Source: CAWCDJ01 sp963796675
Lineage (GTDB): Bacteria; Acidobacteriota; Terriglobia; Bryobacterales; Bryobacteraceae
DNA: 64,000 bases
Assembly (NCBI GenBank): GCA_963796675.1
Contig: CAWCMS010000013.1
Span: 248,001 to 312,000 of the forward strand
Reading direction: 5' to 3'
The translations under genes were made by a program, and so were the position numbers. Numbering within the stretch: the stretch's first letter is position 1; each line of letters starts with the position of its first letter. Below are positions 8,674 through 17,609 of the stretch, piece after piece. The notes below the pieces were generated by a model. The model made no database searches. It was given only the letters and a program-made list of their open reading frames with translations, and was not told where the DNA came from.

Positions 8674-9368
8674 CGACCGGCGCCCAGGACAAGAAGAAGG
8701 TCGCCGCGCTGGCGATTTTGGGAGCCGTCGCGCTCTACCTGTTCTATGCGAACGTGCTCGCGGGGCCGGATATTCCGCGGGAGCCGGCGGCATCGGGGAA
8801 AGCAGGCGCGAGTCAGACACCCGGTCCGGAGGCCGCTCTGATGCAACAGTCGCAGACGCCGCGCGCACCGGCGCGGATTCGCAGTGAAGAGTTCCATCCG
8901 GTGCTGCGTTCGAGGCGGCAGGAAGACCAGTTGGACCCGAGGTCGGTCGACCCCACACTGAGGCTCGATCTTTTCGCGAAAGTGCAGAAGGTGGAACTGG
9001 CGGGCGGGAGCCGCAACCTGTTCCAGTTCTCCGTGGCGCCGCCGCCGAAACCGGTGGAGTTGCCCAAGGGGAAGGAGCCGAAGGTCATTCCGCAGTCGCT
9101 GGTCTCAGTGGCGCAGCCCTCCGGACCGGCGCCACCACCGCCACCGCCACCCATCAGCTTGAAATTCTACGGATTTTCGACGGTGCGCAACAGCGGCCGG
9201 AAGACCGCTTATTTCCTCGATGGCGACGAGATCCTTTCCGGTGTGGAAGGTGACGTTCTGAAGCGGCGGTACAAGGTGGTCAAGATCGGCCCGAACTCGG
9301 TGCTGATGGAAGACACCAACGCCAAGCACCAGCAATCGCTGCCGCTGGTGGCGGAGAGCCAGAGTTGA
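8670..9368 (+). CDS. PilP/GspC-like linker protein
   Basis: A 232-residue protein with an N-terminal transmembrane anchor (residues about 10-28, VAALAILGAVALYLFYANVL), a long proline- and alanine-rich disordered stretch, and a C-terminal beta domain (about 165-220: ISLKFYGFSTVRNSGRKTAYFLDGDEIL, then YKVVKIGPNSVLMED). This matches the HR domain of PilP/GspC, which contacts the secretin. PilP is usually a lipoprotein; this one has an ordinary anchor and a GspC-like arrangement, so no symbol is given. It starts within the stop of pilO (ATGA) and its stop overlaps the TTG start of the next gene. Confidence 0.75.
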   Translation: MTTGAQDKKKVAALAILGAVALYLFYANVLAGPDIPREPAASGKAGASQTPGPEAALMQQSQTPRAPARIRSEEFHPVLRSRRQEDQLDPRSVDPTLRLDLFAKVQKVELAGGSRNLFQFSVAPPPKPVELPKGKEPKVIPQSLVSVAQPSGPAPPPPPPPISLKFYGFSTVRNSGRKTAYFLDGDEILSGVEGDVLKRRYKVVKIGPNSVLMEDTNAKHQQSLPLVAESQS

Positions 9369-10597
9369 AACGCCGCCGCCAGGAATCGGGTTTTGCTCTG
9401 CTGCTGGTATTCCTGATGGCGGCGGTGATCGCGATCTCGCTCTACATGGAGATCCCGCGGGTGGCCTTCGAGGCGCAGCGGCAGAAGGAACAACTGCTGA
9501 TCGACCGCGGCGAGCAGTACAAGCGCGCCATCCAGGTTTTCTACACCACCAACAAGCGCTACCCGGCACGCATCGAGGAACTGGAGTCACTGAACGGGCG
9601 GCGATTCCTGAGGCGCCGGTACATCGACCCGATGACCGGCAAGGACGAGTGGCGGCTGGTCCACATGCAGAACGGGATGCTGACCGATTCGGTGGATTCC
9701 AAGCAGAAGAAGACCGACGACAAGGACAAATCGGGCAATTCGGGGCAGTACGTAGCAGAGCTCGGCGGGCTCTCGCCGACCAACCAGAGCGGGCAGAACA
9801 GCGCCAACCCGGCGAACCGGCGGCGCTCCAGCGAGGGTAGCGGCACAACCGGCGCGACCGGCGATCTTTCGCTGAATACGGGGACCACGGGGAATCCCGG
9901 GATTCCGGGCATTCCCGGAGTTCCCGGTGCGCCCGGCGCGATTGGGACGCCATCGACCGGCAATACGCAGAATCCGACCGGCGGCTACACGGGGTCGACG
10001 GGGACGACGAACTCGGGAAGCGGAAACAACTCTGGAGGCGGGTACGTCGGCGGAGGGTATTCGCTCGGCGGCTCGTCATCCACCACCGGGACCGGAGCGT
10101 CGGGAGCCGGTTCCAGTGGTGCCGGGACAGGGAGCGGGGCAGCCCCACCTGGCGCGCCCCCGGGCTTTCCCGGAGCGGGAGCCATGCCACTCGGCGGCGG
10201 CGTCCAGCAGCCCGGCATGAATCCCGCGGCACAGAACGCAGCGGCGGCGATGATCCAGCAGATTCTCACGCAGCCGCGCCCGGGCGGCATGCCGACCGGC
10301 AATGCGGCCGCGATGGGAAACGGCATCGCAGGTGTGGCCAGCAAGGCCGACGAAGATAGCATCAAGGTTTACAACAACCATACGAACTACGGCGACTGGG
10401 AATACATCTTCGACTACACGAAATACCGCCCGCCGCCGAACCCGCTGGTGGGGAGTCAGGGCACACCGGCATCGCAGATGGGCAATTTGCCCCGAGGCAC
10501 GGTAGGTACGCCCGCCGGACAGACTTCCGGCAGCCCGTTTGGACAATCGCCGGGCGGTTCGACCACCGGTCCGACTACTCCCACTACTCAGCAGTGA
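9365..10597 (+). CDS. pseudopilin-like protein with collagen-like glycine-rich tail
   Basis: A 410-residue protein starting with TTG (TTGA overlap with the gene before). Residues 1-35 form a class III-type leader: basic KRRRQESG, then FALLLVFLMAAVIAISLYM. Cleavage is expected between G and F, but the usual Glu at position 5 is Leu, as in GspK-type minor pseudopilins. Residues 40-115 resemble GspG/pseudopilin globular sequence (YKRAIQVFYTTNKRYPARIEEL, YIDPMTGKDEW). The rest is low-complexity Gly, Ser, Thr, Asn and Pro, with a run of G-X-Y triplets near residues 178-196 (GNPGIPGIPGVPGAPGAIG). A conserved-looking C-terminal patch follows (NNHTNYGDWEYIFDYTKY). It closes the pil operon and is probably a minor subunit displaying an extended tail. 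Confidence 0.75.
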   Translation: MKRRRQESGFALLLVFLMAAVIAISLYMEIPRVAFEAQRQKEQLLIDRGEQYKRAIQVFYTTNKRYPARIEELESLNGRRFLRRRYIDPMTGKDEWRLVHMQNGMLTDSVDSKQKKTDDKDKSGNSGQYVAELGGLSPTNQSGQNSANPANRRRSSEGSGTTGATGDLSLNTGTTGNPGIPGIPGVPGAPGAIGTPSTGNTQNPTGGYTGSTGTTNSGSGNNSGGGYVGGGYSLGGSSSTTGTGASGAGSSGAGTGSGAAPPGAPPGFPGAGAMPLGGGVQQPGMNPAAQNAAAAMIQQILTQPRPGGMPTGNAAAMGNGIAGVASKADEDSIKVYNNHTNYGDWEYIFDYTKYRPPPNPLVGSQGTPASQMGNLPRGTVGTPAGQTSGSPFGQSPGGSTTGPTTPTTQQ

Positions 10598-10670
10598 GCC
10601 CTTCCGGCAGCGCCTGAGCAATAACCAATTGCGTACTGTTCGGGGCCGGCAGGCTAGGGTATAGTGCGGG

Positions 10671-11978
10671 GTGAATACCATGATTCCCGCAGTCAACGGC
10701 TTGGACGCGCCTGGGGTAGAACGCCCGCCGCTTCCCATGATTCCAGACCGGGTGGAAGACCTCGGAATCCCGCGCGCCCTGGTCAGTGACCTGATTCTGC
10801 GGTACTTATGGCTGCATGGGTCGGCTGACCTGGCTGCCCTGCACGACACCTTGAAGCTCTCGTTCCCGGTGCTGGAAACACTCTTCCACCAGTTCCGGCA
10901 GCAGCAGCTTCTGGAAGTCAAAGGCATGATCGGCAACGATTATTCCTTCAGCCTGACCAGCGCGGGGCGGGCGCAGGCCACAGCGCGAAACGAAGTCTGT
11001 CAGTATGTGGGGCCGGCGCCGATCTCGATCCAGGAATATCACGCTCTGGTGAAGCAACAGGTACCGGAAGTGCGGTTGAGCCGCGAAAGCCTGCGGCAGG
11101 CCTTCAGCGATCTGGTGCTGCCGGACGGCCTGCTCGACCAGTTGGGGCCCTCGCTGATCGGTCACCAGTCGCTGTTCCTCTACGGAGGAACCGGCAACGG
11201 TAAGACCAGCATCGCGGAACGGATCCTGCGGATCTACCACGACACGGTGCTGGTGCCCTATGCGGTGGAAGTGAGCGGGCACATCGTCACGGTCTTCGAC
11301 CCAGTGGTTCACCGGGCGGTGCAATCGGACCAGGACGAATTGCTCGATCGGCGCTGGGTGCGCTGCCAGCGCCCGTGCATCACGGTGGGCGGCGAGCTTT
11401 CGGCCTCGATGCTCGAACTGCGGCTCGATGAGAGCACACACGTCTTCATTTCGCCGTGCCAGATGAAGGCCAACAACGGGATCCTGATCATCGACGACTT
11501 CGGGCGGCAGGTGCTTACGCCGCGCGAGTTGCTGAACCGCTGGATCGTCCCGCTCGACCGGCGCGTGGACTACCTCACGCTGGCCTCGGGCATGAAATTC
11601 CAGGTGCCGTTTGAGCTGATGGTTGTCTTTTCCACCAACCTGGATCCGAAAGACCTGGCCGACGAAGCGTTTCTGCGCCGTATCCAGACCAAAGTGATGG
11701 TGGAGAACGTCAGCATCGAAGTCTTCGACCAGATCTTCACGCGAGTGATGCAGAACTTCCACGTGCCCTGCGAACCGGGCAGCTCGGAGTATCTGCGGGA
11801 GCGGTGCGCGGCTTCGGGCGCGAAGCATCTGCGCGCCTGCTACCCGGTGGACATCTACAAGCTGGTGAAGGCGATCGCGGAGTATGAGGGCCGTCCGGTG
11901 AGGATGAGCCACTCGAATATCGACCGCGCTGTGGGCCTCTATTTCGCGAAGACCGGCACGGTAACCGAAGCGAATTAG
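10671..11978 (+). CDS. AAA+ family ATPase with winged-helix-like N-terminus
   Basis: A 435-residue protein with an N-terminal part (about 25-110) that resembles a winged-helix domain, an extension, then an AAA+ module: Walker A GGTGNGKTS at about residue 174, a sensor/Walker B stretch NGILIIDDFGRQVLTPRELL at about 268, and VVFSTNLDPKDLADEAFLRR as sensor 1 and arginine-finger region. I recognise this only as a general ATPase found in acidobacterial genomes; substrate and partner are unknown. The start is GTG at 10671; ATG at 10680 is an alternative. It lies 73 bp after the pil operon and in the same direction, so a link to pilus function is possible but unproven. Confidence 0.75.
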   Translation: MNTMIPAVNGLDAPGVERPPLPMIPDRVEDLGIPRALVSDLILRYLWLHGSADLAALHDTLKLSFPVLETLFHQFRQQQLLEVKGMIGNDYSFSLTSAGRAQATARNEVCQYVGPAPISIQEYHALVKQQVPEVRLSRESLRQAFSDLVLPDGLLDQLGPSLIGHQSLFLYGGTGNGKTSIAERILRIYHDTVLVPYAVEVSGHIVTVFDPVVHRAVQSDQDELLDRRWVRCQRPCITVGGELSASMLELRLDESTHVFISPCQMKANNGILIIDDFGRQVLTPRELLNRWIVPLDRRVDYLTLASGMKFQVPFELMVVFSTNLDPKDLADEAFLRRIQTKVMVENVSIEVFDQIFTRVMQNFHVPCEPGSSEYLRERCAASGAKHLRACYPVDIYKLVKAIAEYEGRPVRMSHSNIDRAVGLYFAKTGTVTEAN

Positions 11979-12053
11979 CGTCCTCTCCCTTTCAGGCCCG
12001 GAGCCCCGGGTCCGAAAATGGAACAATCGGCCAGGGTTTTCGTCTTTATTCGC

Positions 12054-14522
12054 ATGAGATTTGCGGCCGATTTGAAGCTTGCTCTACGCGTTCTGGCGAA
12101 GTCGCCCGGCTTCGCACTCATCGCGATTCTCTCGCTGGCGCTGGGCATCGGTGCCAACACCGCGATCTTCAGCTTCGTCGACGCGGTCCTGCTTCGTCCG
12201 CTTCCGGTAGCGGATTCCGGCCGAATTGTCCAGGTGGACTCGACGGCGCCGGGCACACGGCTGGGCCGGCTCTCCTACGCGGATTATGCCGACCTGCGCG
12301 ACCGAAGCAAATCCTTTCAGTCGCTCGCCTGTTACGACCTGTTTCTGGCGGGCGCGGCGGCGCGGCCAAATGAAGTCCCGAGGTACAGCCTGGAAGCCGC
12401 CGTCAGCGGCAATTTCTTCAGCGGGCTGGGAATTCCGCTGGCAATCGGCCGCGGCTTCCGCGACGAAGAAGATACCGTGACAGGCCGCGACCTGGTGGCG
12501 GTCATCAGCTATCGCATGTGGGACCGCGAATTCGCGCGCGACCGCTCGGTGCTGGGACGGCACATCCGTGTGAACGGCGCCGATTTCACAGTCATCGGCG
12601 TGGCTCCCGAGGGTTTTGCGGGCCCCGAAGCGTACGTGATGCCTGACCTTTACGTACCGATGCACGCATACCCGCAGGCGGCGGCAGGCGGGGGCCCGGA
12701 TTACCTGACCTCGCGCAAAATCCAAGCCGCGACCGTGCTGGGGCGGCTTAGGCCCGGTGTGAGCGCGGCGCAAGCTCAGGCGGAAATGCGGACGATCGCC
12801 CGCGCCCTGGCGGTGCAATACCCGGAGGGCGGGCGCGAGCGCACGGTCACCGTGCTCGATTACGTCCGCGCCCGGTTCGAAAACTCGCCGGTGGATGCGG
12901 CCCTATCGCTTACTCTCCTATCGATTACCGGACTGCTCCTGCTGATCTCCTGCGCCAACGTGGCGAATCTCCTGCTGGGACGCGGAACGGCTCGCGCCAA
13001 GGAGATCGCGATCCGCATGGCCATCGGCGCGTCGCGAGGTGCCGTGGTGCGGCAACTTCTGACCGAGAGCCTGCTGCTGGCGCTGGCCGGCGGTGCGGCT
13101 GGGATCGGAGCCGGCTACCTGGGCGTGAAGTTTCTGGCTGCCATCCCGATTCCCTCCGATTTCCCGCTAGCTCTGGGCGCCCGCATGGACGAGAGGCTGC
13201 TGATTTTCAGCGTGATTGTTTCGTTGATCACGGGCGCCGCTTTCGGATTGCTGCCGGCATTGCGCGCCACGCGCGGCGATCTGGCGTGCCGCATCAAGGC
13301 GAGCGACACCGGTCCGGCGAAGGTCCGGATGTTTCGCGGGCGGATGAACGGCCGGAACTTCCTGGTGACCGCGCAGCTCGCATTATCGGTTGTCCTGCTG
13401 GTGATTTCGGCCGACTGCATCCGCGGATTTCAAGCGGCGTGGCGCGCCGATCCGGGCTTCCGCGTGGACCACACGCTCTTTTTCTCCATCAATCCGGGCA
13501 TCCAGCGGTATGACGAAGCCCGGACGCGTACCTTCTACAAAGAACTCAAAGACCGGCTTCGCGCGAGCAGCGGTGTGGCCGAGGTCTCGATGTCCTCTTC
13601 GATTCCTTTCAGCACCTCACAGATGTCGCGCAAGTACTTCGCGGAAGGCGCGCAGACGCGACCGAACGGCGGCTCGCCATCCGCGATGTCCTACAAGGTG
13701 GACGAGACGTTCTTCGCGCTCATGGAGACCCCGATTCTACATGGGCGTGCTTTCGATTCGCGCGACACCGCCCAGTCTCCCCGCGTGGCGGTGATCAACG
13801 AAGTGATGGCGCGCAAGCTGTTCGGGAAGAAGGATCCCATCGGCCGCAGGTTCCACCTGGATGCAGCAGACGGTCCCGAAGTGCAGGTAGTCGGCGTGGC
13901 AAAGCGGGCCATCTACAACTACTGGGCGGAAACGGCAACGGAGGCGGTCTGGACGCCGTTTTCGCAGGACTATAGCTCCCAGATGTACGTGGAGATGCGG
14001 ACCTCGAGCGATCCGGCAGCGTTCGCCGCGACGGCACGCGAACAGGTGCGGGCACTCGACCCGGATATGCCGGTCTTCCGCATCAGCACCATGGCTGCGT
14101 TCTTTCACGACCGCGCGATGCTCGGTCCCCGGCTGATCGCACAGATTGTAACGTCGGCCGGAGTGATGGGGCTGTTCATAGCGGTGATCGGGCTGTACGG
14201 CGTGATCGCCTTCGCGGTGAGCCGGCGAACGCGCGAGATCGGCATTCGTCTGGCGGTGGGCGCAACGCCCGCTCGGGTGGTGCGGATGGTATTGAACCAG
14301 GGCGGCTGGTTCACCGTGCTCGGGCTGGCGATCGGATCGGGACTCGCCATTCCCTTGGCGCGCCAGCTGCTTCCGAACATCGTGGTAGGAGTGGACCCGC
14401 TCAGCTGGCCGGTGCTGCTCGGGGTTCCGGCGGTGCTGGCCGCTTCAACTTTGGTGGCCTGCTGGATTCCCGCGCGGCGCGCGGCGCGGATCGACCCGAC
14501 GCTCGCGCTGAGGCAGGACTAG
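12054..14522 (+). CDS. ADOP-type duplicated ABC permease (MacB/FtsX-like)
   Basis: An 822-residue permease of the acidobacterial duplicated orphan permease group (TIGR03434). The N-terminus is diagnostic: DLKLALRVLAKSPGF, then LSLALGIGANTAIFSFVD and LRPLPV. It contains two MacB periplasmic-core plus FtsX units: the first ends with transmembrane blocks around residues 285-420 (LLLISCANVANLLLGR, KEIAIRMAIGASRG), the second ends GLYGVIAFAVSRRTREIGIRLAVGA and a last helix before PARRAARIDPTLALR. No ATPase gene is adjacent, as usual for ADOPs. ATG at 12018 is in frame but adds twelve atypical residues, so 12054 is preferred. Likely mechanotransmission-type export or envelope work; substrate unknown. 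Confidence 0.92.
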   Translation: MRFAADLKLALRVLAKSPGFALIAILSLALGIGANTAIFSFVDAVLLRPLPVADSGRIVQVDSTAPGTRLGRLSYADYADLRDRSKSFQSLACYDLFLAGAAARPNEVPRYSLEAAVSGNFFSGLGIPLAIGRGFRDEEDTVTGRDLVAVISYRMWDREFARDRSVLGRHIRVNGADFTVIGVAPEGFAGPEAYVMPDLYVPMHAYPQAAAGGGPDYLTSRKIQAATVLGRLRPGVSAAQAQAEMRTIARALAVQYPEGGRERTVTVLDYVRARFENSPVDAALSLTLLSITGLLLLISCANVANLLLGRGTARAKEIAIRMAIGASRGAVVRQLLTESLLLALAGGAAGIGAGYLGVKFLAAIPIPSDFPLALGARMDERLLIFSVIVSLITGAAFGLLPALRATRGDLACRIKASDTGPAKVRMFRGRMNGRNFLVTAQLALSVVLLVISADCIRGFQAAWRADPGFRVDHTLFFSINPGIQRYDEARTRTFYKELKDRLRASSGVAEVSMSSSIPFSTSQMSRKYFAEGAQTRPNGGSPSAMSYKVDETFFALMETPILHGRAFDSRDTAQSPRVAVINEVMARKLFGKKDPIGRRFHLDAADGPEVQVVGVAKRAIYNYWAETATEAVWTPFSQDYSSQMYVEMRTSSDPAAFAATAREQVRALDPDMPVFRISTMAAFFHDRAMLGPRLIAQIVTSAGVMGLFIAVIGLYGVIAFAVSRRTREIGIRLAVGATPARVVRMVLNQGGWFTVLGLAIGSGLAIPLARQLLPNIVVGVDPLSWPVLLGVPAVLAASTLVACWIPARRAARIDPTLALRQD

Positions 14523-14536
14523 AGCTCAGAGACCGC

Positions 14537-15850
14537 TCACCGCAGCTCTTTCGGCTGGAACTTTCCGCCGTGCAGTAGAACTTCCAGCACTTCTTTGGAA
14601 CGCTCGTCCCAATTGTGCTCCTTATCCGGAGTGAGATTGTTGTGCTCGGATTCGATCATGGGCAGCGGCTCCTTCGGCACGGGGATCTGGTTGAGCGCGG
14701 TGAAAATGCCTGCCGGGGGCGACGTGGTATCGATGAAGCCCATGGCGGCCAGCACCGGCGCGCGGATCCTGGACGCGAAATTGACGGGGTCGAAATAGAG
14801 CGCCGTCTTCATGACTTCCGGATTGTCCGAGGGCCAGTTCGGATAGCCGGCCTTGCGCCCGTGGAGGTTGCCGTCGGCATCGGCGCCGGCGGGAACGCAG
14901 ACCAGCACCGCGGTGATCTTTTCGGGCCGCAACCCGGCGAGCACCAGGCTCTGCTGGCCGCCCATGCTGGTGCCCATCAGCACGACGGTCCTGCCGTCCC
15001 AATCGGGGCGCGTGAAGAGATAGTCGAGCGCGCGGGAGTCGCGCAGGTACATGTTCAGGAAGTAAGACGTTTCGCGATCGGTATTGCCGACCATCGCATA
15101 TGCGCGCGGGATGTTGCCGGAGGGATCGGAGGGTGACTTGTCGTGCGAATCGACGTCGATGGTCAGCCAGCCTTCCGCCGCGTGGGCGGCGACCGAGCGT
15201 GCATTCAGCGCATAAACGCCTGCGTACTGCAGCAGAATGAGCGCCGGGAATTTGCCCTCACGATTGGGCTTGGCGAGATAGCCGTGAGCGTGCGAGCCCA
15301 GCGCATCGAGCACGAAGGTATCGAGTTGGACTCCGGGCGCATCGGTTTCCGCGGGCGTCAGGATCGCGTGGATCGGAACCTTGGCCTGGGCCGCGAGTTT
15401 TTCCGACCAGAAGGAATCGAAGTCGGCCGGACGCGGCGAGGAGAGGCCGATACGCGTGGGTGCGATGGCGGCTCCGACCGCGTAGTGGCCGTTATTACGG
15501 CCGGTATTGCCTCCCACGAAGGGGCCCTCTCCGGCGGGTTCGATGGCGACATAGATCATTTCCGGCTCGTCACCGGCGATTTCGATCCTGTCTTTGCCGG
15601 AAGAGAGGTTCAGCGTTCCTTCCTTCAGGACCACGGCGTTGTTCCGGCGGACCGTCCACTTATAGGCGTAGGTGGGCTCGACCGGTCCAGGCGTTACGGT
15701 CCAGCCGACGGTTTCGCCGAGCTCGTAAATGCCGCTTGGGTGATCGGGTGTGAACGCCAGTTGTTGCGGGACCGGGGTGCCATGCTGGGCGGGCGAATGC
15801 GCGGCAGCGATCAGGAGCGCTACGGCGATGCCAAACGAACGTCGAAACAT
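14537..15850 (-). CDS. secreted acetylxylan esterase-like hydrolase (CE7-like)
   Basis: A 437-residue exported alpha/beta hydrolase. The start at 15850 is chosen because it gives a clean signal peptide (MFRRSFGIAVALLIAAAHSPAQ) and has a GGAGG-type ribosome site just upstream. An N-terminal beta domain (about 25-140) precedes the hydrolase fold. The nucleophile elbow is GTSMGGQ, the G-x-S-x-G-G-Q signature of acetylxylan esterase / cephalosporin-C deacetylase; a later GFIDTTSPP supplies the likely Asp and MIESEHNNL the His. Expected role is removal of acetyl groups from plant polysaccharide. It is convergent with the ADOP gene, 14 bp away, and divergent from the histidine kinase. Confidence 0.85.
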   Translation of the reverse strand: MFRRSFGIAVALLIAAAHSPAQHGTPVPQQLAFTPDHPSGIYELGETVGWTVTPGPVEPTYAYKWTVRRNNAVVLKEGTLNLSSGKDRIEIAGDEPEMIYVAIEPAGEGPFVGGNTGRNNGHYAVGAAIAPTRIGLSSPRPADFDSFWSEKLAAQAKVPIHAILTPAETDAPGVQLDTFVLDALGSHAHGYLAKPNREGKFPALILLQYAGVYALNARSVAAHAAEGWLTIDVDSHDKSPSDPSGNIPRAYAMVGNTDRETSYFLNMYLRDSRALDYLFTRPDWDGRTVVLMGTSMGGQQSLVLAGLRPEKITAVLVCVPAGADADGNLHGRKAGYPNWPSDNPEVMKTALYFDPVNFASRIRAPVLAAMGFIDTTSPPAGIFTALNQIPVPKEPLPMIESEHNNLTPDKEHNWDERSKEVLEVLLHGGKFQPKELR

Positions 15851-16025
15851 CGGACGCCTCCAGGCGAAACTTCTATCGTATCGCCGGAGCGGTTTTGGAT
15901 TCGTGGCCAGGATCACGCATGCGCGGCGCAGGACTTTGCCGGTGAGTCCTTTGGGCAGATCCGGGAGGATGAATCTATCAGCGTGCCGGGCGCTACAATC
16001 GATTTCGGACGATAACACCTGTTTT

Positions 16026-17609
16026 ATGCCGAGACGCCTCGGCCGGAAGCTGACGCTTTCGATCACTGTGATTGTGATCATCGTGGCGGCTGTTTCCGGG
16101 CTAGTCAACGTAAAGACTGAGGAAAGCCAGCTCCTCAATACCATGGTTCTGGGAGCGGGCCAGCTTTCCAAAGGCATCACCAGCGCGACCTGGCATGCGA
16201 TGCTCGACGACCATCGCGAAGCCGCCTACCAGGTCATGGAGACCATTGCGCTCAAGCAGGGCATCGACCGCATCCGCATGTTCAACCGCGCCGGGCAGAT
16301 GATGTTTTCGACGAACGCGGAAGATCGGGTCGCGCAGCCCGGACCGCAGATGGACGAGTCCAGCTCGGTGCGGATCCAGAACGGAAAGGATGGCAAGCGG
16401 CTCCTGAAGATGCTGACGCCCATCTACAACGAGGCGGCGTGCAGCCAGGCGGCCTGCCATGCCCACCCGCCGGACGTGAAGGTTCTGGGCGTGCTCGACC
16501 TGCAGTTGAACCTGGAGAGCGTGGACCACGAAGTGGACGGCATGAAGTTCCGGGTCCTGGTGGTCACCGGCGTCGAGATTGCGCTGATCAGCCTCTTCAT
16601 CATCTATTTCACGCGACGCTTCCTGGTGCGCCCCATCGGCAAGCTGATCGAAGGCACGAAGGCGATCAGCCACATGGAGCTCGATAAGCCGCTCGACCTG
16701 GTGGATTCGAGCGAGGAGCTCGACGAGCTGGCGCAGTCTTACGAAGTGATGCGCGACCGGCTGCGCACGGCCCTCGCCGAAATCAACCAATTCACGCAGA
16801 AGCTGGAGATTAAGGTGGAGGAGCGCACGCAGCAGCTTCAGGCGGCGCAGAAGAAGCTGGTGCACAGCGACCGGCTGGCGTCGCTCGGGCAGCTTTCCGC
16901 CAGCGTGGCGCACGAGATCAACAACCCGATCTCCGGCGTGCTCAACCTTTCCATGCTGCTGCAGCGGATGCTGAAGGACGACGGCGTTCCGCCCGAGCGG
17001 CTGGGCGAATTCCGCAAGTACCTGGGGCAGGTCACGAGCGAGACGGCGCGCGTGGGCCGCATCGTGTCCGACCTGCTGGCTTTCTCACGGCGCTCGAAGC
17101 CGCAGCGCGCGCCGGCAGACTTGAACCGCATTGTGAGATCCACGCTCTCGCTCGTGGACCACAAATTGAAGTTGAGCAACGTCGCGACCTCGAGCCGCCT
17201 GGCGGAATCGCTGCCCGCCGCCCAGTGTGACGCTTCGCAAATCCAACAGGTAGTGCTGAACCTGCTGCTCAACGCCGCCGAAGCCACGCATAGCCGGAGC
17301 GAGCGGCAGATCTCGGTTGAGACGGCCGCCGGCGAGAGCTCGGTGGTTTTCACGGTTTCCGACAATGGCGAAGGCATCCCACCGGAGAATCTGGCGCGGA
17401 TCTTCGACCCGTTCTTCACCACCAAGTCCGACGGTAAGGGCGTGGGGCTTGGGCTCGCCGTCTCCTATGGGATCATCCAGGCGCACGGCGGAGAGATCGA
17501 CGTGAAGAGCCAGGTAGGCGAAGGCACCACGTTTACAGTCACGCTGCCGCTCGAGCAGTCGAAGGCCGCCGAAGAGCTGCCGCTGCTGGGGTTGGCGCAG
17601 AAGGAATGA
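16026..17609 (+). CDS. membrane histidine kinase with periplasmic haem-type motif
   Basis: A 527-residue sensor kinase. Helix 1 lies at about residues 8-28, a periplasmic domain at about 29-185, helix 2 at about 186-205 (VLVVTGVEIALISLFIIYF), then HAMP, a coiled coil, a HisKA dimerisation domain with phospho-acceptor H295 (VAHEINNP) and a HATPase_c domain (NLLLNAAEATHS, DNGEGIPPENLARIFDPFF, GVGLGLAVSYGI). The periplasmic domain has C139-S-Q-A-A-C144-H145 just before VLGVLDLQL, the layout of c-type haem PAS-like sensors, with CX4CH spacing. Covalent haem and sensing of redox state or a gas ligand are therefore plausible. The ATG at 16026 starts right before the signal anchor. It is coupled to the next gene by an ATGA overlap. 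Confidence 0.92.
   Translation: MPRRLGRKLTLSITVIVIIVAAVSGLVNVKTEESQLLNTMVLGAGQLSKGITSATWHAMLDDHREAAYQVMETIALKQGIDRIRMFNRAGQMMFSTNAEDRVAQPGPQMDESSSVRIQNGKDGKRLLKMLTPIYNEAACSQAACHAHPPDVKVLGVLDLQLNLESVDHEVDGMKFRVLVVTGVEIALISLFIIYFTRRFLVRPIGKLIEGTKAISHMELDKPLDLVDSSEELDELAQSYEVMRDRLRTALAEINQFTQKLEIKVEERTQQLQAAQKKLVHSDRLASLGQLSASVAHEINNPISGVLNLSMLLQRMLKDDGVPPERLGEFRKYLGQVTSETARVGRIVSDLLAFSRRSKPQRAPADLNRIVRSTLSLVDHKLKLSNVATSSRLAESLPAAQCDASQIQQVVLNLLLNAAEATHSRSERQISVETAAGESSVVFTVSDNGEGIPPENLARIFDPFFTTKSDGKGVGLGLAVSYGIIQAHGGEIDVKSQVGEGTTFTVTLPLEQSKAAEELPLLGLAQKE

Noticed and set aside
9900..10160. Tandem-repeat array or CRISPR-like repeats in the Gly-rich region
   Set aside because: The periodicity is that of G-X-Y and Gly-Ser codons inside an open gene; there are no spacers or exact direct repeats.
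12000..12020. Hairpin CCCGGAGCCCCGGG as terminator of the AAA+ ATPase gene
   Set aside because: No T run follows and the next gene starts at once; not enough support.
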